Source: Manihot esculenta
Taxonomy: Eukaryota; Streptophyta; Magnoliopsida; Malpighiales; Euphorbiaceae
DNA length: 64,000 nt
Assembly (NCBI RefSeq): GCF_001659605.2
Contig: NC_035161.2
Span: 32,349,691 to 32,413,690 of the forward strand
Direction: 5' to 3'
This document shows, piece after piece, positions 24,555 through 36,360 of this stretch. A program made the position numbers and the translations under genes. The notes beneath the pieces are model-generated. The model was not told where the DNA came from. It saw only the letters and a list, made by a program, of their open reading frames with translations, and did no database searches. Position 1 is the first letter of the stretch, and the number at the start of each line of letters is the position of its first letter.

Positions 24555-25333
24555 TAGTTGTAGGTCATGAGCTAATCTATTTATTCAACTTTGGCTGCAC
24601 AGCTACTGAGAGTTTTCATTTTTTTTTCCCCTTTTCAGTAGCGAGTTTGAAAGAGCCAAATTAGGTCGGTTTACAGTGTAATCACAAATGATGATTTTTG
24701 AGTGTTTGGCTGCGTCAACTGTACATACCTGAAAAAGATGAAACTGGCTGTGTCCCTTGCATCAATATTGCGTTTTAACTAATTTCACTTTGAGCCATGA
24801 TTTAGATGAGTGGCTTGCGAAAGTAAATTCACTTTGTTCGGATAGCATTTTGATCAAGAAAAAAGAAATAGAGAGCGAGCGATGACTACTTTACACAATC
24901 TTGGTGCTTTTTAGTGTACTAACTCTAATAATCTGATTTCCGTGGCTGTGACCCTTTATGAGCCGTGCAGCCATGAATGGTCTCTAATTTTCGTGCATGA
25001 AAGCATTTAGTTCAAAAAAATATTTTTCTTGTATCATATTTCTGAGAAAGTAGATGACATCTAATTTTGAGTACAATCGTTGCTTCAGCAGAATATATTT
25101 ATATGAGAAATGGGCAACTGCCCGGAAGGCAATTAAGATGAGGGAAGTGTCAGTTGGAAAGTAGGCAGTGGGAATGATTCGTAAACCCCAGTAATTAACA
25201 AGGTTGGTGCCACTTAACTTTCTCCTAATCCCTATCATTCTTTTGGTTTCTTGCAATAAAATTATTAGCAGAATATCTAGTACTTAAGCTTTGATGCAGA
25301 GCGCTGTTTCTGTGAAATTTTTTTCATTAATGA
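24555..25333. other. Spacer between GIP1-like and AHL genes
   Basis: Begins with the GIP1-like 3' UTR and ends with the AHL promoter and 5' UTR. A TATA-like stretch, ATATATTTATATG, lies near 25092-25104. No other gene is visible. Confidence 0.5.
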
Positions 25334-26140
25334 ATGGCTGGAGCTGCCGACTTAACTGTCCCTTCTGTTGGTGCCAAAGTTGTCATGGACCCAAGCCAGG
25401 AATCAGACAAGGGTAATTACCGCAGGTCGAGCATTGAGGCAATACTTATGGCTCCTAAGTTGCCAAAGTCATTACCACCGGTTTCATCAGCACCTGAGGG
25501 GGAGACAATCAGGCGGCCTCGTGGCAGGCCTGCAGGCTCCAAAAATAAGCCGAAACCTCCTATTATTGTGACTCGAGATAGTGCAAATGCACTGAGAGCT
25601 CATGCAATGGAGATCAGCTCAGGCTGTGATGTGAGTGAGAGTTTAGCTAACTTTGCAAGGAGGAAACAACGTGGAATATGTGTACTTAGTGGTAGTGGCT
25701 GTGTAACCAATGTCACCTTACGACAACCAGCTTCGACTGGGGCCATTGTGACCCTTCATGGCCGGTTTGAGATCCTCTCATTGCTTGGATCAATATTGCC
25801 ACCGCCTGCTCCACCAGGGATTACAGGGCTAACTATTTACTTAGCAGGGGCTCAAGGACAGGTTGTGGGTGGGGGGGTGGTTGGTGCACTCATTGCATCC
25901 GGCCCTGTTGTGATCATGGCTGCATCTTTCATGAATGCTACTTTTGATCGGTTGCCATTGGATGAGGATGAAATTACTACAGCCGTGCAGAATCAACATT
26001 ATCAAAATGGTCATCACCACCTCCATCGCCACCTGGATATTTCAGATCTGTATGGAGTGCCACAGAACTTGCTTACCAATGGTTCGACGCCCACAGAGAT
26101 ATACTCGAGGGCACCTGGACGAACCATCACAAAATCCTAA
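25334..26140 (+). CDS. AT-hook motif nuclear-localized protein (AHL), clade A
   Basis: A single uninterrupted exon encodes 268 residues, as expected for clade-A AHLs, which lack introns. One AT-hook, [16 protein letters not shown] (residues 61-76), contains the minor-groove-binding RGRP core and the type-[10 protein letters not shown] extension. It is followed by a PPC/DUF296 domain (about 78-208) with [16 protein letters not shown] and GRFEIL (143-148), the segment needed for AHL interactions. The domain ends in [18 protein letters not shown]. These proteins bind AT-rich DNA in the nucleus, assemble as trimers and regulate growth and flowering-related genes. The first 58 residues are low-similarity and the His-rich tail (227-234) is family-typical in kind. 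It is nearest in look to the AHL15-AHL29 group; the exact member cannot be named. Confidence 0.93.
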   Translation: MAGAADLTVPSVGAKVVMDPSQESDKGNYRRSSIEAILMAPKLPKSLPPVSSAPEGETIRRPRGRPAGSKNKPKPPIIVTRDSANALRAHAMEISSGCDVSESLANFARRKQRGICVLSGSGCVTNVTLRQPASTGAIVTLHGRFEILSLLGSILPPPAPPGITGLTIYLAGAQGQVVGGGVVGALIASGPVVIMAASFMNATFDRLPLDEDEITTAVQNQHYQNGHHHLHRHLDISDLYGVPQNLLTNGSTPTEIYSRAPGRTITKS

Positions 26141-27165
26141 CTTGATTTGCTGTGAACCCTTAGTACATCTCATAACAACAGCTTTAGCGTCGGTTATTGT
26201 TGTGCCATTTCCACTATCATTGTTAGACATCTCTGAGTATCATTATATTTGGAGCTTTTCACATGGAAATCCATGAAACTACATTTTATATTTACAATCA
26301 TCATTATGTCGAAAGTACTTGTGGTATCTTGTTGCTTCTATACATTCTTGTGTTGCTTTTATTATCAATTTCAAAACGTCCTATTTCATGGTAGATTCCT
26401 TTGGATTTTGGATATAGTCGCTCAGCAATAGGAATTTTTCAATGCAACCTAAACCAGTTGGATGTTAGCTATTAATGATTAGATTCACTATAAGCAGTAA
26501 TTATAATAAAATCTTTATACATATAACAGTCTTATTGTAAATTTCTTTTGCTATTATAGATTCATGAATTTAATGACTAGAAGCAGCATCAACATTAGCC
26601 ATCAAGTACAAAACTTAAAACTTGTCTATGAATGCGAATTATGGGTTCATGAGTAAGGTATTTGATGGAGGAATAGATTTTGATTCATGTGAAAGTTTGT
26701 GTTTTGTTTGCCATTAACTCTCTGTATGGGAAGAGATTTTGTAAAATAATAAAATGTTTTTCAAAGTTTAAAAATTTTGTAAGAGAATATGATTTTTAAA
26801 GTAAGGTTAAATCTCTAATTTCAATTTACTAAATTGATTGATGGGTTGAAATACCTTAAAAAAATTTTTGATTAAAAAAACTTAAAAAACATTCCCTTTT
26901 ATCTCAAATAATAATAAAATTATTGAGGTTTAAAATTAAAAAAAATATATTTTATAAAATTTTATTTTAACCTATCTCATTCCAAACAGTGAAAGTTTGT
27001 TTTTTTTTTTTAAACTAATGTTTTCAGATTTGTACCAGCGATCGGTTCAACCCATAAACTTAGAAACTAGGCTAGTTGAATTGATCGATCCAATTACGGA
27101 TCACGCCAATAGAGTAGGTTTCCATATCTTTTTTAATCTTAATTTTGCATGGAATAAACAGTGTC

Positions 27166-27196
<31 letters not shown>

Positions 27197-27857
27197 AAAT
27201 TTAAAGTTCATAAGATAAGGGCTTAAAAGCCCAATACAACAAATTTTGAGCTACAGAAGACTAATGGATATATAACAAAAAGGAAATAACTCCCGATTAA
27301 AACAAAGTCCAACCCAATAAGTAAGCTCAAAACTTGAAAAATTAAACAAAAATTCTAAAGAATCGGGCAATTCAAAACTGGATGGGCATCAGAGAGAGCT
27401 AGTAGCCAGTCTAGAACTATTGTCAGGAGAAACCAAACACTGTATGACTTAAAAAGACTCAATACAACCAACAGAAGGAAAATACAAGAAATAGATGGAA
27501 AAAAGCCTTTGCAGTTCATCCACACTCCTGCCGAAAAAATAAAGAATAAAATGAAAAAAAAAAAAAGGAGAGAAATAAAAAATAAAAGCCTATCCGGAGA
27601 TGGGAAAGGAACTTGGTCTCCGGGCTACATGAGGAAGGTCTCCCTCTGTTAGAGAGAGACCGATGCAGCCCCAGGCTAAAGGGATTTAGTTGAATAAATT
27701 AATTTAAAATATATTTTTAATTTTTTTAATCAAATTTTATTTTGGGGTAAATTGAAATTGAAGTGTGAGAACTGAGATGCTGGAGTACCATTAAGAAGAC
27801 GCAAAGCTAAAAGGTCGCTTACTTGATGGGCCAAAAATAACGAGCAAAAGAAAGAAG
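26141..27857. other. Spacer between AHL and COG5 genes
   Basis: Mostly AT-rich. It contains a TA dinucleotide run at about 27166-27193. Next to it, 27200-27690 is more balanced in composition and reads, on the minus strand, like the 3' end of a retroposed element (see the separate entry). No gene is seen. Confidence 0.5.
27166..27690 (-). mobile_element. Possible truncated LINE 3' end
   Basis: On the minus strand a non-coding stretch finishes with TATTGGGCTTTTAAGCCC and then an A/T-rich (TA)n tail. This is the general form of plant LINE 3' ends. No reverse transcriptase remnant was recognised. The call rests only on this tail structure. Confidence 0.3.
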
Positions 27858-30800
27858 ATGGCTTCACCTGCGGCACTGCAGAGATCTTCACTCTCCTCTT
27901 CTACCGCCACTGCATCCCCTCGCCAACGCCTCTCTACCTTAAAAAATCCCCCCTCCTCCTCCTCCTCCTCCACTTCTCTGGCTCCCACCACCGCCTCATC
28001 TGCCGCCGCTGCTTCCCCGTTAGATTCCTTCGCTAAAGACCCTATCCTCTCCCCTTTTCTATCCCCATCCTTCTCCTCCACTTCCTTCTCCTCTGCCGCC
28101 CTCTCTTCCGGCTCCCCTGCCTCCACTGCTGAACACCTCCACCATGCCATCCGCCTCCTCGAATCTCAACTCCGGACTGAAGTTTTATCTCGCCATACCG
28201 AACTCCTCAACCAATTATCATCTCTCAAGCATGCTGAGCACGCTCTCTCCACCGTCCGATCCGCCGTCTCCTCTCTTCAGTCCTCTGTACACCGCGTGCG
28301 GTCGGAGCTTTCCGATCCCCACAAGTCCATCCAGTCCAAAACACTACAACTCTCCAATCTCCATTGCACCACAGAGCTTTTGCAACATACGATCCGTGTT
28401 CTCCGACTGTCCAAGAAGCTCCGGGATCTGATCTCTGCATCCGAGACAGAGCCTGAGAAGCTGGATCTAGCCAAGGCAGCGCAGTTCCATTGTGAGATCT
28501 TGAATATGTGCAATGAATATGAATTGATGGGAATTGACTGCATTGATGAAGAGCTCAATTGGGTTAAAAAAATTGGAGAAAGATTGCGAGATGACGCAAT
28601 GAAAGTTCTGGAGAGAGGAATGGAGGGATTGAATCAGGCTGAAGTTGGTACAGGATTGCAAGTATTCTATAATTTGGGGGAGTTAAAGGTTACTGTGGAG
28701 CAGCTGGTGAATAAGTACAAGGGGATTGGGGTGAAGAGTGTGAGTGTGGCGTTGGATATGAAGGCCATTTCCGCCGGAGGTGGCGGTGGTGGATATGGGC
28801 CTGGAGGGGTTAGAGGGAGTGGAACACCGCAAATTGGAGGAGGGGCGAAGGCCAGAGAAGCGCTATGGCAGAGGATGGGAACGTGTATGGATACTTTGCA
28901 TTCCATAGTGGTTGCCGTTTGGCATTTGCAGAGGGTCTTGTCCAAGAAGAGAGATCCGTTTACGCATGTTTTGCTGCTTGACGAGGTTATCAAGGTCAGA
29001 GAGACTGTACAATTTCTTCATTTTTTTCTGGCTTTTCATTGAATTTGATGTTTGTTTGCTGCTAAAATATTGGAATTGAGAGAAACCCGAAAGTTGAGGC
29101 CTGAGAAACTAAGGGACTGCAACTAAGAACGATAAAATGGCATGGTTACTTTTGATAAACTTAATAAACTCGAATATATCAGAAAAAGAAGAAAAAAATA
29201 AATATACAATTAGCTAGATATGCATATAATCATAACCATTTATTGGTTGGGGGAAGCAAGGAGTGGAACTGAAGGGTACTTTAAGCGGAGCAACTGAAAT
29301 AGTCAGCTCACTCCAAGGGTTTCTAGGAAATTCTAACCTTGTTATCATACTAATATCATGACTTGCTATTAATTAGGCTTCTGTGGAATACGATTTGCTA
29401 ATCCTGGCATTTTATTGCTTGATCATTGTTTAGCTTGTTTTTCTCATTGTATTAAACTATCAGCTATTGGGATTGCTATTGCAACTGCCATTCAGTTGTT
29501 TTTTTCCCCGTTTTCATATTTTGAGAGCAGGGTGCAAAGCCTTTTCACTCTTCTTACTTGTGACTAAAACATAATTAGTGCATTGTGTTTAAACTTGTAT
29601 TTTGAGTGCAAAAGGCCAAAAGCATCTTGCGGATTGATTGGACCTGGATCAGATTAAATTTTGGTTTTTTCTTTGAACTTGATATGTGGGAAGATAAAGT
29701 TTTCAATTTCCTGGCTCTACACCAAACCAATCTTATTCAGTTCAGTCGATTGGAGGTATTTCATATCAGCAGAGCAGAAACAAAGGGCGAGTGAAGAGAG
29801 CAATGGGAAATTCAAATTAAAAAGAAAAGAAAAGGAAAAAAAAAAAAAACAGAGCAAGGAATAATCAACAAGCAGAGGTGATAGTTTCAGTAGTTTTTCA
29901 CTTTCTCATCTCAGATTTCAAATTTGTAATTTTATCAATACTATCAATCAACACATTTACAATCAACAAGACACTTAGCTTAACAATTGAGTAGGAGAGA
30001 ACTAACAAGGAGGCCATGGGCATTGATTTCCATAATTCAGGCACCTTGGAAGGCAAGGAAGCCAGCAATACAAGGGACATCAAGCTTGACATGAGCAAAT
30101 CTTGGTGCACAACTTTGCTAGTGTGAAAATCCAAAATAAGTGTCCCACTTGCAATGGATTGGTCTTCCTTCAAGCAGCTCAAATCAATACCACTGACATA
30201 ATTCACGACCACTTGATCATATCCATCACTCATGGGGGTGCTTCAAGGTTGGCTTATGACTTCAGTGAGGAGAGAAAGAGTAGCTTATCTATCCAATCAC
30301 AGCAAAGAAGAGTGAAGATTGAGAGAGACCAGAAAGGTGAGGGGGCAAGGACATAGAGAGGGGGTCTTGTCTTGTTTTGGCTTTTAGGGAAAAAGGCTAG
30401 GCTAGTGAGTGGGCTTTTAGTTGAAACACAGAGAGACAATGGAATGTATGTGTGTGTAATTTTGGTTCTGTTTGGTTATTTTGATTTTTTAACATTAGAA
30501 ACTAAACTGAATTACCAATAATCGAGACGAATTTCAAAATCGGTCAGTTAAGTTTGGCTATGTCAATGGAACCAAATAGTAAAGACCCCTTGTCTACTTT
30601 TGAGTCCTGATTACACTATTTCCACTATTGCAGAGCTGATGTTTTGGGTCATTATGATTGCTATCTTGATTTTCTACTATTTCACTTCTTCTTTCTGCTT
30701 ACATCAGCTTTGATTCACTTAGGAAGGTGATTCCATGTTAACTGATCGGATTTGGGAGGCACTTGTGAAGGCTTTTGCAAGCCAAATGAAGTCTGCTTTC

Positions 30801-32847
30801 ACTGCATCAAGTTTTGTTAAGGAGATATTTACTGTGGGATATCCGAAGCTCTTATCAATGACAGAGAATCTACTGGAGAGGATTTCACGGGATACAGATG
30901 TCAAAGGGGTTTTACCAGCTATTAGCTTGGAAGGGAAAGAACGGATGGTTCAGGCTATTGAGATTTTCCAGACAGCTTTCTTAGCTTTGTGTTTAGGTCG
31001 GCTTTCAGACATTGTCAATAATGTTTTCCCAGTGTCCAGCCGTGGAAGCGTTCCCTCCAAAGAACAAATATCTCGAATTATATCACGCATTCAGGAAGAA
31101 ATTGAAGCTGTTCAGTTGGATGGGCGATTGACTCTTCTTGTACTGCGTGAAATTGGCAAGGTTTTGCTTTTGCTTGCAGAACGAGCTGAATACCAGGTAT
31201 TTTGGCAGAAAAATGTTTTTTTTTTCTCCTCTTGTATTTCCCTTTTCTTTCTGTTGTCATTTGGAGACATGTCTTGGGCAATGTATTTGGAGTTGTCCTC
31301 ATATGACACGTAATGATAATCCATTTGGATATTCTACTCAGAGCATTACAGTTCATACTTTGTTCCATCCATTTCCTTTTTGGCGTTCCTGTGTTGGTAA
31401 TATTGCTGCATAACACTATTCTAGTAAAATTATTATCCTACTATTCTTGATTTACATGTTTTGTCATATCATTGCATGCCTGCAATTGTTCCCATGATTC
31501 AAAGGATGGCCAACTTCTGATGCAGTCTTGATGGATGCTTGGAGTCCATTGTCAAGCAAGTCTGATCCTTTCTTTTTGTCATAATGCTCACTCAATGGAC
31601 TGATATGACATTAGTATTTCTTGTATGTTTTTATAGCTTTCTCTTTGCATCATTTATACAACTTGTAGATGTCTTGGTATTAAAAGTTGGAAGTTAAGGA
31701 TCAAATAATCTATATGCATGTAGATATTCTCTCAGCTTGTTATTTGATCATCAAGCAATACAACATTCATTGGCTAAGTCTAAATTATATAAATAAAATG
31801 CTGAAACTTGAAATAATGTGATTTTGTTACCCATTTTGATTTCTCATGATTGACAAGTTAGCATTGTCATTTGAAAGATCACAAATTGCATCTGAATGGC
31901 AGATATCTGCTGGTCATGAGGCTCGTCAAATTATGGGTCCTGCAACTCCAGCACAAGTCAAGAACTTCGCATTGTGTCAGCATCTACAAGAAGTTCACAC
32001 GTCCATATCATCTATGGTGATTGAACTGCCCCCTGTTGCTGCAGAAGTTTTATCTCCCTCACTGGGTGCAATATATGGGGTTGCCTGTGATTCAGTTACT
32101 CCTTTGTTCAAAGCAATGGTTGACCGTCTAGAATCTTGCATCTTGCAAATTCATGAACAGAACTTTGGTGTTCTTGGCATGAATGCTGCAATGGACAACA
32201 ATGCTTCATCGTACATGGAGGAGTTGCAGAAATGCATTCTTCACTTCCGTACCGAGTTCTTGTCTAGGCTGTTACCTTCTTCAGCAAATACTACAGCTGC
32301 AGGGGCTGAAACTATTTGCACCCAGCTTGTAAGAAGCATGGCATCACGGGTTCTGACATTCTTTATTAGACATGCTTCTCTTGTACGACCCCTTTCAGAA
32401 TCAGGTAAACTCAGAATGGCTAGAGACATGGCTGAGCTCGAGTTAGCTGTAGGTCAAAATTTGTACCCAGTTGAACAACTTGGTCCGCCCTACCGAGCTC
32501 TCCGAGCATTTCGGCCGCTTATTTTCTTGGAGACATCTCAACTGGAAGCTTCTCCACTTCTCCAAGATCTGCCTCCAAGTGTGATACTACACCATCTTTA
32601 CTCCCGAGGACCTGATGAATTGCAGTCTCCATTGCAAAGAAACAAACTGACGCCACTGCAGTATTCATTGTGGCTAGATTCTCAAGGTGAGGTTCAGATC
32701 TGGAAAGGAATAAAAGCCACCTTAGATGATTATGCTGGGAAGGTTAGATCTAGAGGAGACAGGGAATTTAGCCCTGTATACCCACTTATGCTTCAGTTAG
32801 GATCCTTGTTGACGGAGCATTCTTCTCCGGCGTCCCAAAAGCATTAA
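27858..32847 (+). CDS. COG5: Conserved oligomeric Golgi complex subunit 5
   Basis: Three exons (27858-28994, 30723-31196, 31903-32847) join in phase to 2556 nt, or 851 residues, close to the length I recall for Arabidopsis COG5. COG5 belongs to lobe B of the COG tether, which recycles Golgi enzymes by retrograde vesicle trafficking. A Ser/Ala/Pro-rich N-terminus (residues 1-80) precedes the conserved helical region starting FAKDPILSPFLSPSF. Then come LLESQLRTEVLSRHTELLNQ, HRVRSELSDPHKSIQ and the Gly-rich loop AISAGGGGGGYGPGG. The C-terminal half includes GPATPAQVKNFALCQHLQ, DNNASSYMEELQ, YRALRAFRPLIFLETSQ and SRGDREFSPVYPLMLQLGS, as in plant COG5. A CTC triplet run near 27953-27972 encodes the serine stretch. 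Intron 1 (28995-30722) holds an unexplained antisense ORF. Confidence 0.94.
29898..30233 (-). CDS. Unrecognised ORF antisense in COG5 intron 1
   Basis: A 111-codon ORF runs opposite to COG5 within its first intron. It starts MSDGYDQVVVNYVSG and includes DQSIASGTLILDFHTSKVVH. Its second half has hydrophobic stretches (LLMSSLMSLVLLASLP and SIVKLSVLLIVNVLI) and it ends KSEMRK. The upstream 200 bp on the same strand are pyrimidine-rich, like a plant 5' UTR, and the composition is less AT-rich than the rest of the intron. I recognise no family. It may be a small nested gene, a fragment of a transposed gene, or chance. Confidence 0.25.
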   Translation of the reverse strand: MSDGYDQVVVNYVSGIDLSCLKEDQSIASGTLILDFHTSKVVHQDLLMSSLMSLVLLASLPSKVPELWKSMPMASLLVLSYSIVKLSVLLIVNVLIDSIDKITNLKSEMRK

Positions 32848-33935
32848 TTCCTGTAAAGCTATTGTAAGCCTTGACAACAGAGGAATTTCACCTCATGCAG
32901 TGTGTAGTATTTGTTCAGGCCAGTCATAAGGAAGCTTCATAGAGAGTTGATATATTTATTTTAAAGGAATACGTTTTCTTTGGGTTTCGGTTTTGTATTC
33001 ATTTTTGTTTTTGTTGAGTGAACTTTGTGCATCCTTGTCATGAAGTCATGAGGGCCAGGATTTTTTTCTTATTGAAGGGTTGTATACCTTTTTGATAACT
33101 TACAAAATTCTATTGCAGACTAAGGTTTTTTTATTAAAAAAATCAACAAATTAAATATTTATATCAAAATCTGAATTTAAACTTACAATATCCACAATCA
33201 TAAAACAAGAAGTTTCATGGATGCTGCATTCATTTTCTATCTTCACACTAAAATATATATATATATATATATATATATAACTGTAGTTATCTTTGTATTT
33301 TTTTTATTTTATTAATTTTAAAAAAAATTATTATTTAGTTTCTATAATATAGTAATTATGAAAAAATATAATTATTGTGAAAAATCAACTAATGTATTTT
33401 TAAATTTAACTATTTAATTCTTATAATTTTAAAAAATAAAAAATTGTTATTATGAAAAATATAATTAGACTAATTTATTGTATATATTTAAAGTATTTGG
33501 TCTAAATTATTGAAACAATTATAAGACTAAATTGTAAATAAAATAAATGAACAAACCATGCCCTACAAAATTAATTTGTTGGTTTTTAAAATTACAAAAA
33601 TTAAATAATTAATTTTTAAAAATGCATTTATTAATATATATATTTAAATTTATTTATATACATATTATTAAATTATTGTTTATTCTAAAAATTAAGTGAG
33701 ATTTGATAGCCGTTTAGATGGGAAATTATTTGTTTATTTAAAAAAAAAAAAGTGTAACTGGCCTCCATCTTTAAGAAAGCGACAACTAGCAAATATGACC
33801 GTTGGAACGCAATTTATAGAGCGGAAAGAATCAAAATGCCCAAAAGCCAAAAGCAAATAGTTTCTAAGTTGATGAGCTTAGAAAATGCAAAGCAATCAAT
33901 TAACAACCAAGAAAAGAGGAAGAGAAGATTGCAAG
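32848..33935. other. AT-rich spacer between COG5 and lipase-like gene
   Basis: COG5 3' UTR, then AT-rich DNA with a TA run at about 33251-33279 and several A/T tracts. The lipase-like gene's 5' UTR ends it. No other gene is visible. Confidence 0.55.
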
Positions 33936-36360
33936 ATGGAAAATCATGGAACAGATGAGATTATGGCGGAAGAGGAAGGGCACCCATATGCATTTCATGT
34001 TTCCGGGCCTCGAAATGTGGCTTCTCCCAATTGGAGAGATCTAATCAATTCCAGTTGGTTAGCTTACTTTCCTTTCTCGTTTTTGTTTCAAATCTCCAAT
34101 TGATCGACCTATTAATTACTTGAGAACATTTCACTTTAAAACAAGTGATTTTAAGTAGAAAAATCTAGTGGGATTTCGCCTCGAGATTCTTAATATGTCT
34201 ATAAACAGAGGGTTTGTTTAAATTTAGTATATGGGTTTCTAGGATTTGAATTTAGAATACTATAAAAGATAATTTGGGTTCAAGCTGAGAAAGTCAGGGC
34301 TTGTAAGATCTGGGTGGTTTTATTTTATTTGATTTTCCTGTTTTTAAATTTCTTCAAGCAATGATAGATATAAGCAAGTCAAGTCAAATGCGACGCATAT
34401 ATTAAACTTGAATGATTCTTGTCAAACATTTCATGTCTTTGCTTTCTTATTTTTGTTTTATGCTCTTAAAATTTACACTAGTTTCATGTAATTTTCTTTG
34501 TTTATTTTCAGAATTTTGGAGTTTTCCTTTTTTGATAAATGATGCAATCATCAGAGTTATCTACTATAATTTGTCTTTCTAGTGATCTGAAAGTCAATAA
34601 TTCCCAGGTGATGGATCATGTCTTGCCATCGATCTGGGTTTGAAATGTGCCTGGGCAGAAATTTGTTGCATGAATATTCAATAATGGACTAGGGAGTGAC
34701 ATTCTGATTTCTGAAGTTATATGTAATCATTCTGATTTTGTTCTCCTTGTATCTTGATTTTGTTTCTACTAGATTTTTTGGTGCCAATAGGAATCAGAAA
34801 AGAGTCAATCCCGTTGCTAGTTCTACTGATTTTCAATTAGGAAGAAAAGTTAGATATCTATGAGTTTAGGGTATCCAGGATAATTTGATTGGGCATCTCT
34901 CTGATATATTGTTATGCTTTAATTAGCAACTCTGGTTCTTTTGGGCAGTGAATTTGATGCTATTGTTTTACTTTTTAGTCTGTTGTATATGAATCCGCGG
35001 AAGTAAAAATCTAGTTATTGTTCCTGATATAAGAAGAAAAGACAGTTGCTACTGAGAGCTGGTTGCTGGAATGATTCATCGATGCTACTGGATTACATTT
35101 CGTGTGCAAAGTTTGTTTACCTTTCTTGTTTCATGTTAATGATTACTTCTACTGTGTAGGAAAGCAAAACGGTATTCTTCAATAAGAAGATTCGTCATAC
35201 TTACGCAGATTTGCTCATATGAATGAGAAAATGGATCTATAACCTTTGCAGATGGAAACTATATGTTTGTTGTCGCAATATCTGATGTTTTGGCCAATAA
35301 AATTGACACATATATTATTCATTCATACAGGAAGAATGAGAACTACAAGAGAACTGTAATTGCCTGCTTCATTCAAGCAGTCTACTTGCTTGAGCTTGAC
35401 AGACAAGAGAACAGAACTGAAGAGAGTGTTCTCGCTCCAATGTGGTGGATGCGCTTCAAGTACAAACTGACACAAACATTGGTTGATGAAAGAGACGGAT
35501 CAATATTTGGTGCAGTGTTAGAATGGGACAGAACTGCAGCACTTGCTGATATGATACTCGTCAGACCTAGTGGAGCACCTAAGGCTGTTTTAGCACTCCG
35601 AGGAACACTGCTCAAGGGCCCAACAATTCGACGGGATATTGAAGATGACCTCCGTTTTCTTGCTTGGGAAAGCTTGAAGGGTTCTGTTAGATTCAAAGTA
35701 GCATTGGAAGCATTAAAATCAGTTGCTGAGAGCTATGGAAGCAGCAATGTATGCATTGCAGGTCATTCTTTGGGTGCTGGCTTTGCTCTCCAAGTGGGAA
35801 AAGCTTTAGCTAAAGAAGGAATATATGTAGAAGCCCATTTATTTAATCCTCCCTCAATTTCTATAGCCATGAGCCTCAGGAATATTGGGGAAAAAGCTGG
35901 ATTTGCTTGGAAGAAACTTAAATCGATGCTTCCTTCAAATTGTGAATCTCAGGCCACTGATAATGTGGGGGACGAAACTTCCAGAGTAGGATTGAGGAAT
36001 TGGGTCCCAAATTTCTTCACGGATAAAACTTCTATAGGATTGAAAAAATGGGTACCACATTTATATGTGAACAATAGTGATTACATATGTTGCTCTTACA
36101 CAGACCCTGACGGACCGGAAGATAAAAATGCTAACAAAGAGAATCTTGGTTGCACAAATGCCACAAATGGACAAGTTGCAGCAAAGTTGTTTGTCATGTC
36201 AAAGGGAAAACAGAAGTTCCTTGAGGCTCATGGCTTAGAACAATGGTGGTCTGATGATGTGCAACTTAAAATGGCTCTCCACAACAGCAAGCTGATAAGC
36301 AGGCAGCTGAAATCCTTGTATAGCCTCCCAGCTTCACAAACAACACAGGTGCCGCAATGA
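33936..36360 (+). CDS. Lipase class 3-like alpha/beta hydrolase
   Basis: Two exons (33936-34057 and 35331-36360) encode 383 residues, like the plant At4g10955-type family annotated as GDSL-like or lipase class 3. The nucleophile elbow is CIAGHSLGAGFA, with Ser187 inside G-H-S-L-G. The strand before it, AVLALRGT, fits the oxyanion part of the lipase-3 fold. Other family landmarks are LDERDGSIFGAVLEWDR-like (here LVDERDGSIFGAVLEWDR), DIEDDLRFLAWESL and HLYVNNSDYICCSYTDPDG. The start MENHGTDEIM is the first in-frame ATG of the exon and precedes the conserved FHVSGPRNVASPNWRDL. There is no signal peptide, so it is probably intracellular; the substrate is unknown. Residues around 240-271 contain a 16-residue near-duplicate (VGLRNWVPNFF, then IGLKKWVPHLY). 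Confidence 0.87.

Noticed and set aside
28667..28993. Proline-rich antisense ORFs over COG5 exon 1
   Set aside because: Antisense shadows of a GC-richer coding exon; no independent support.
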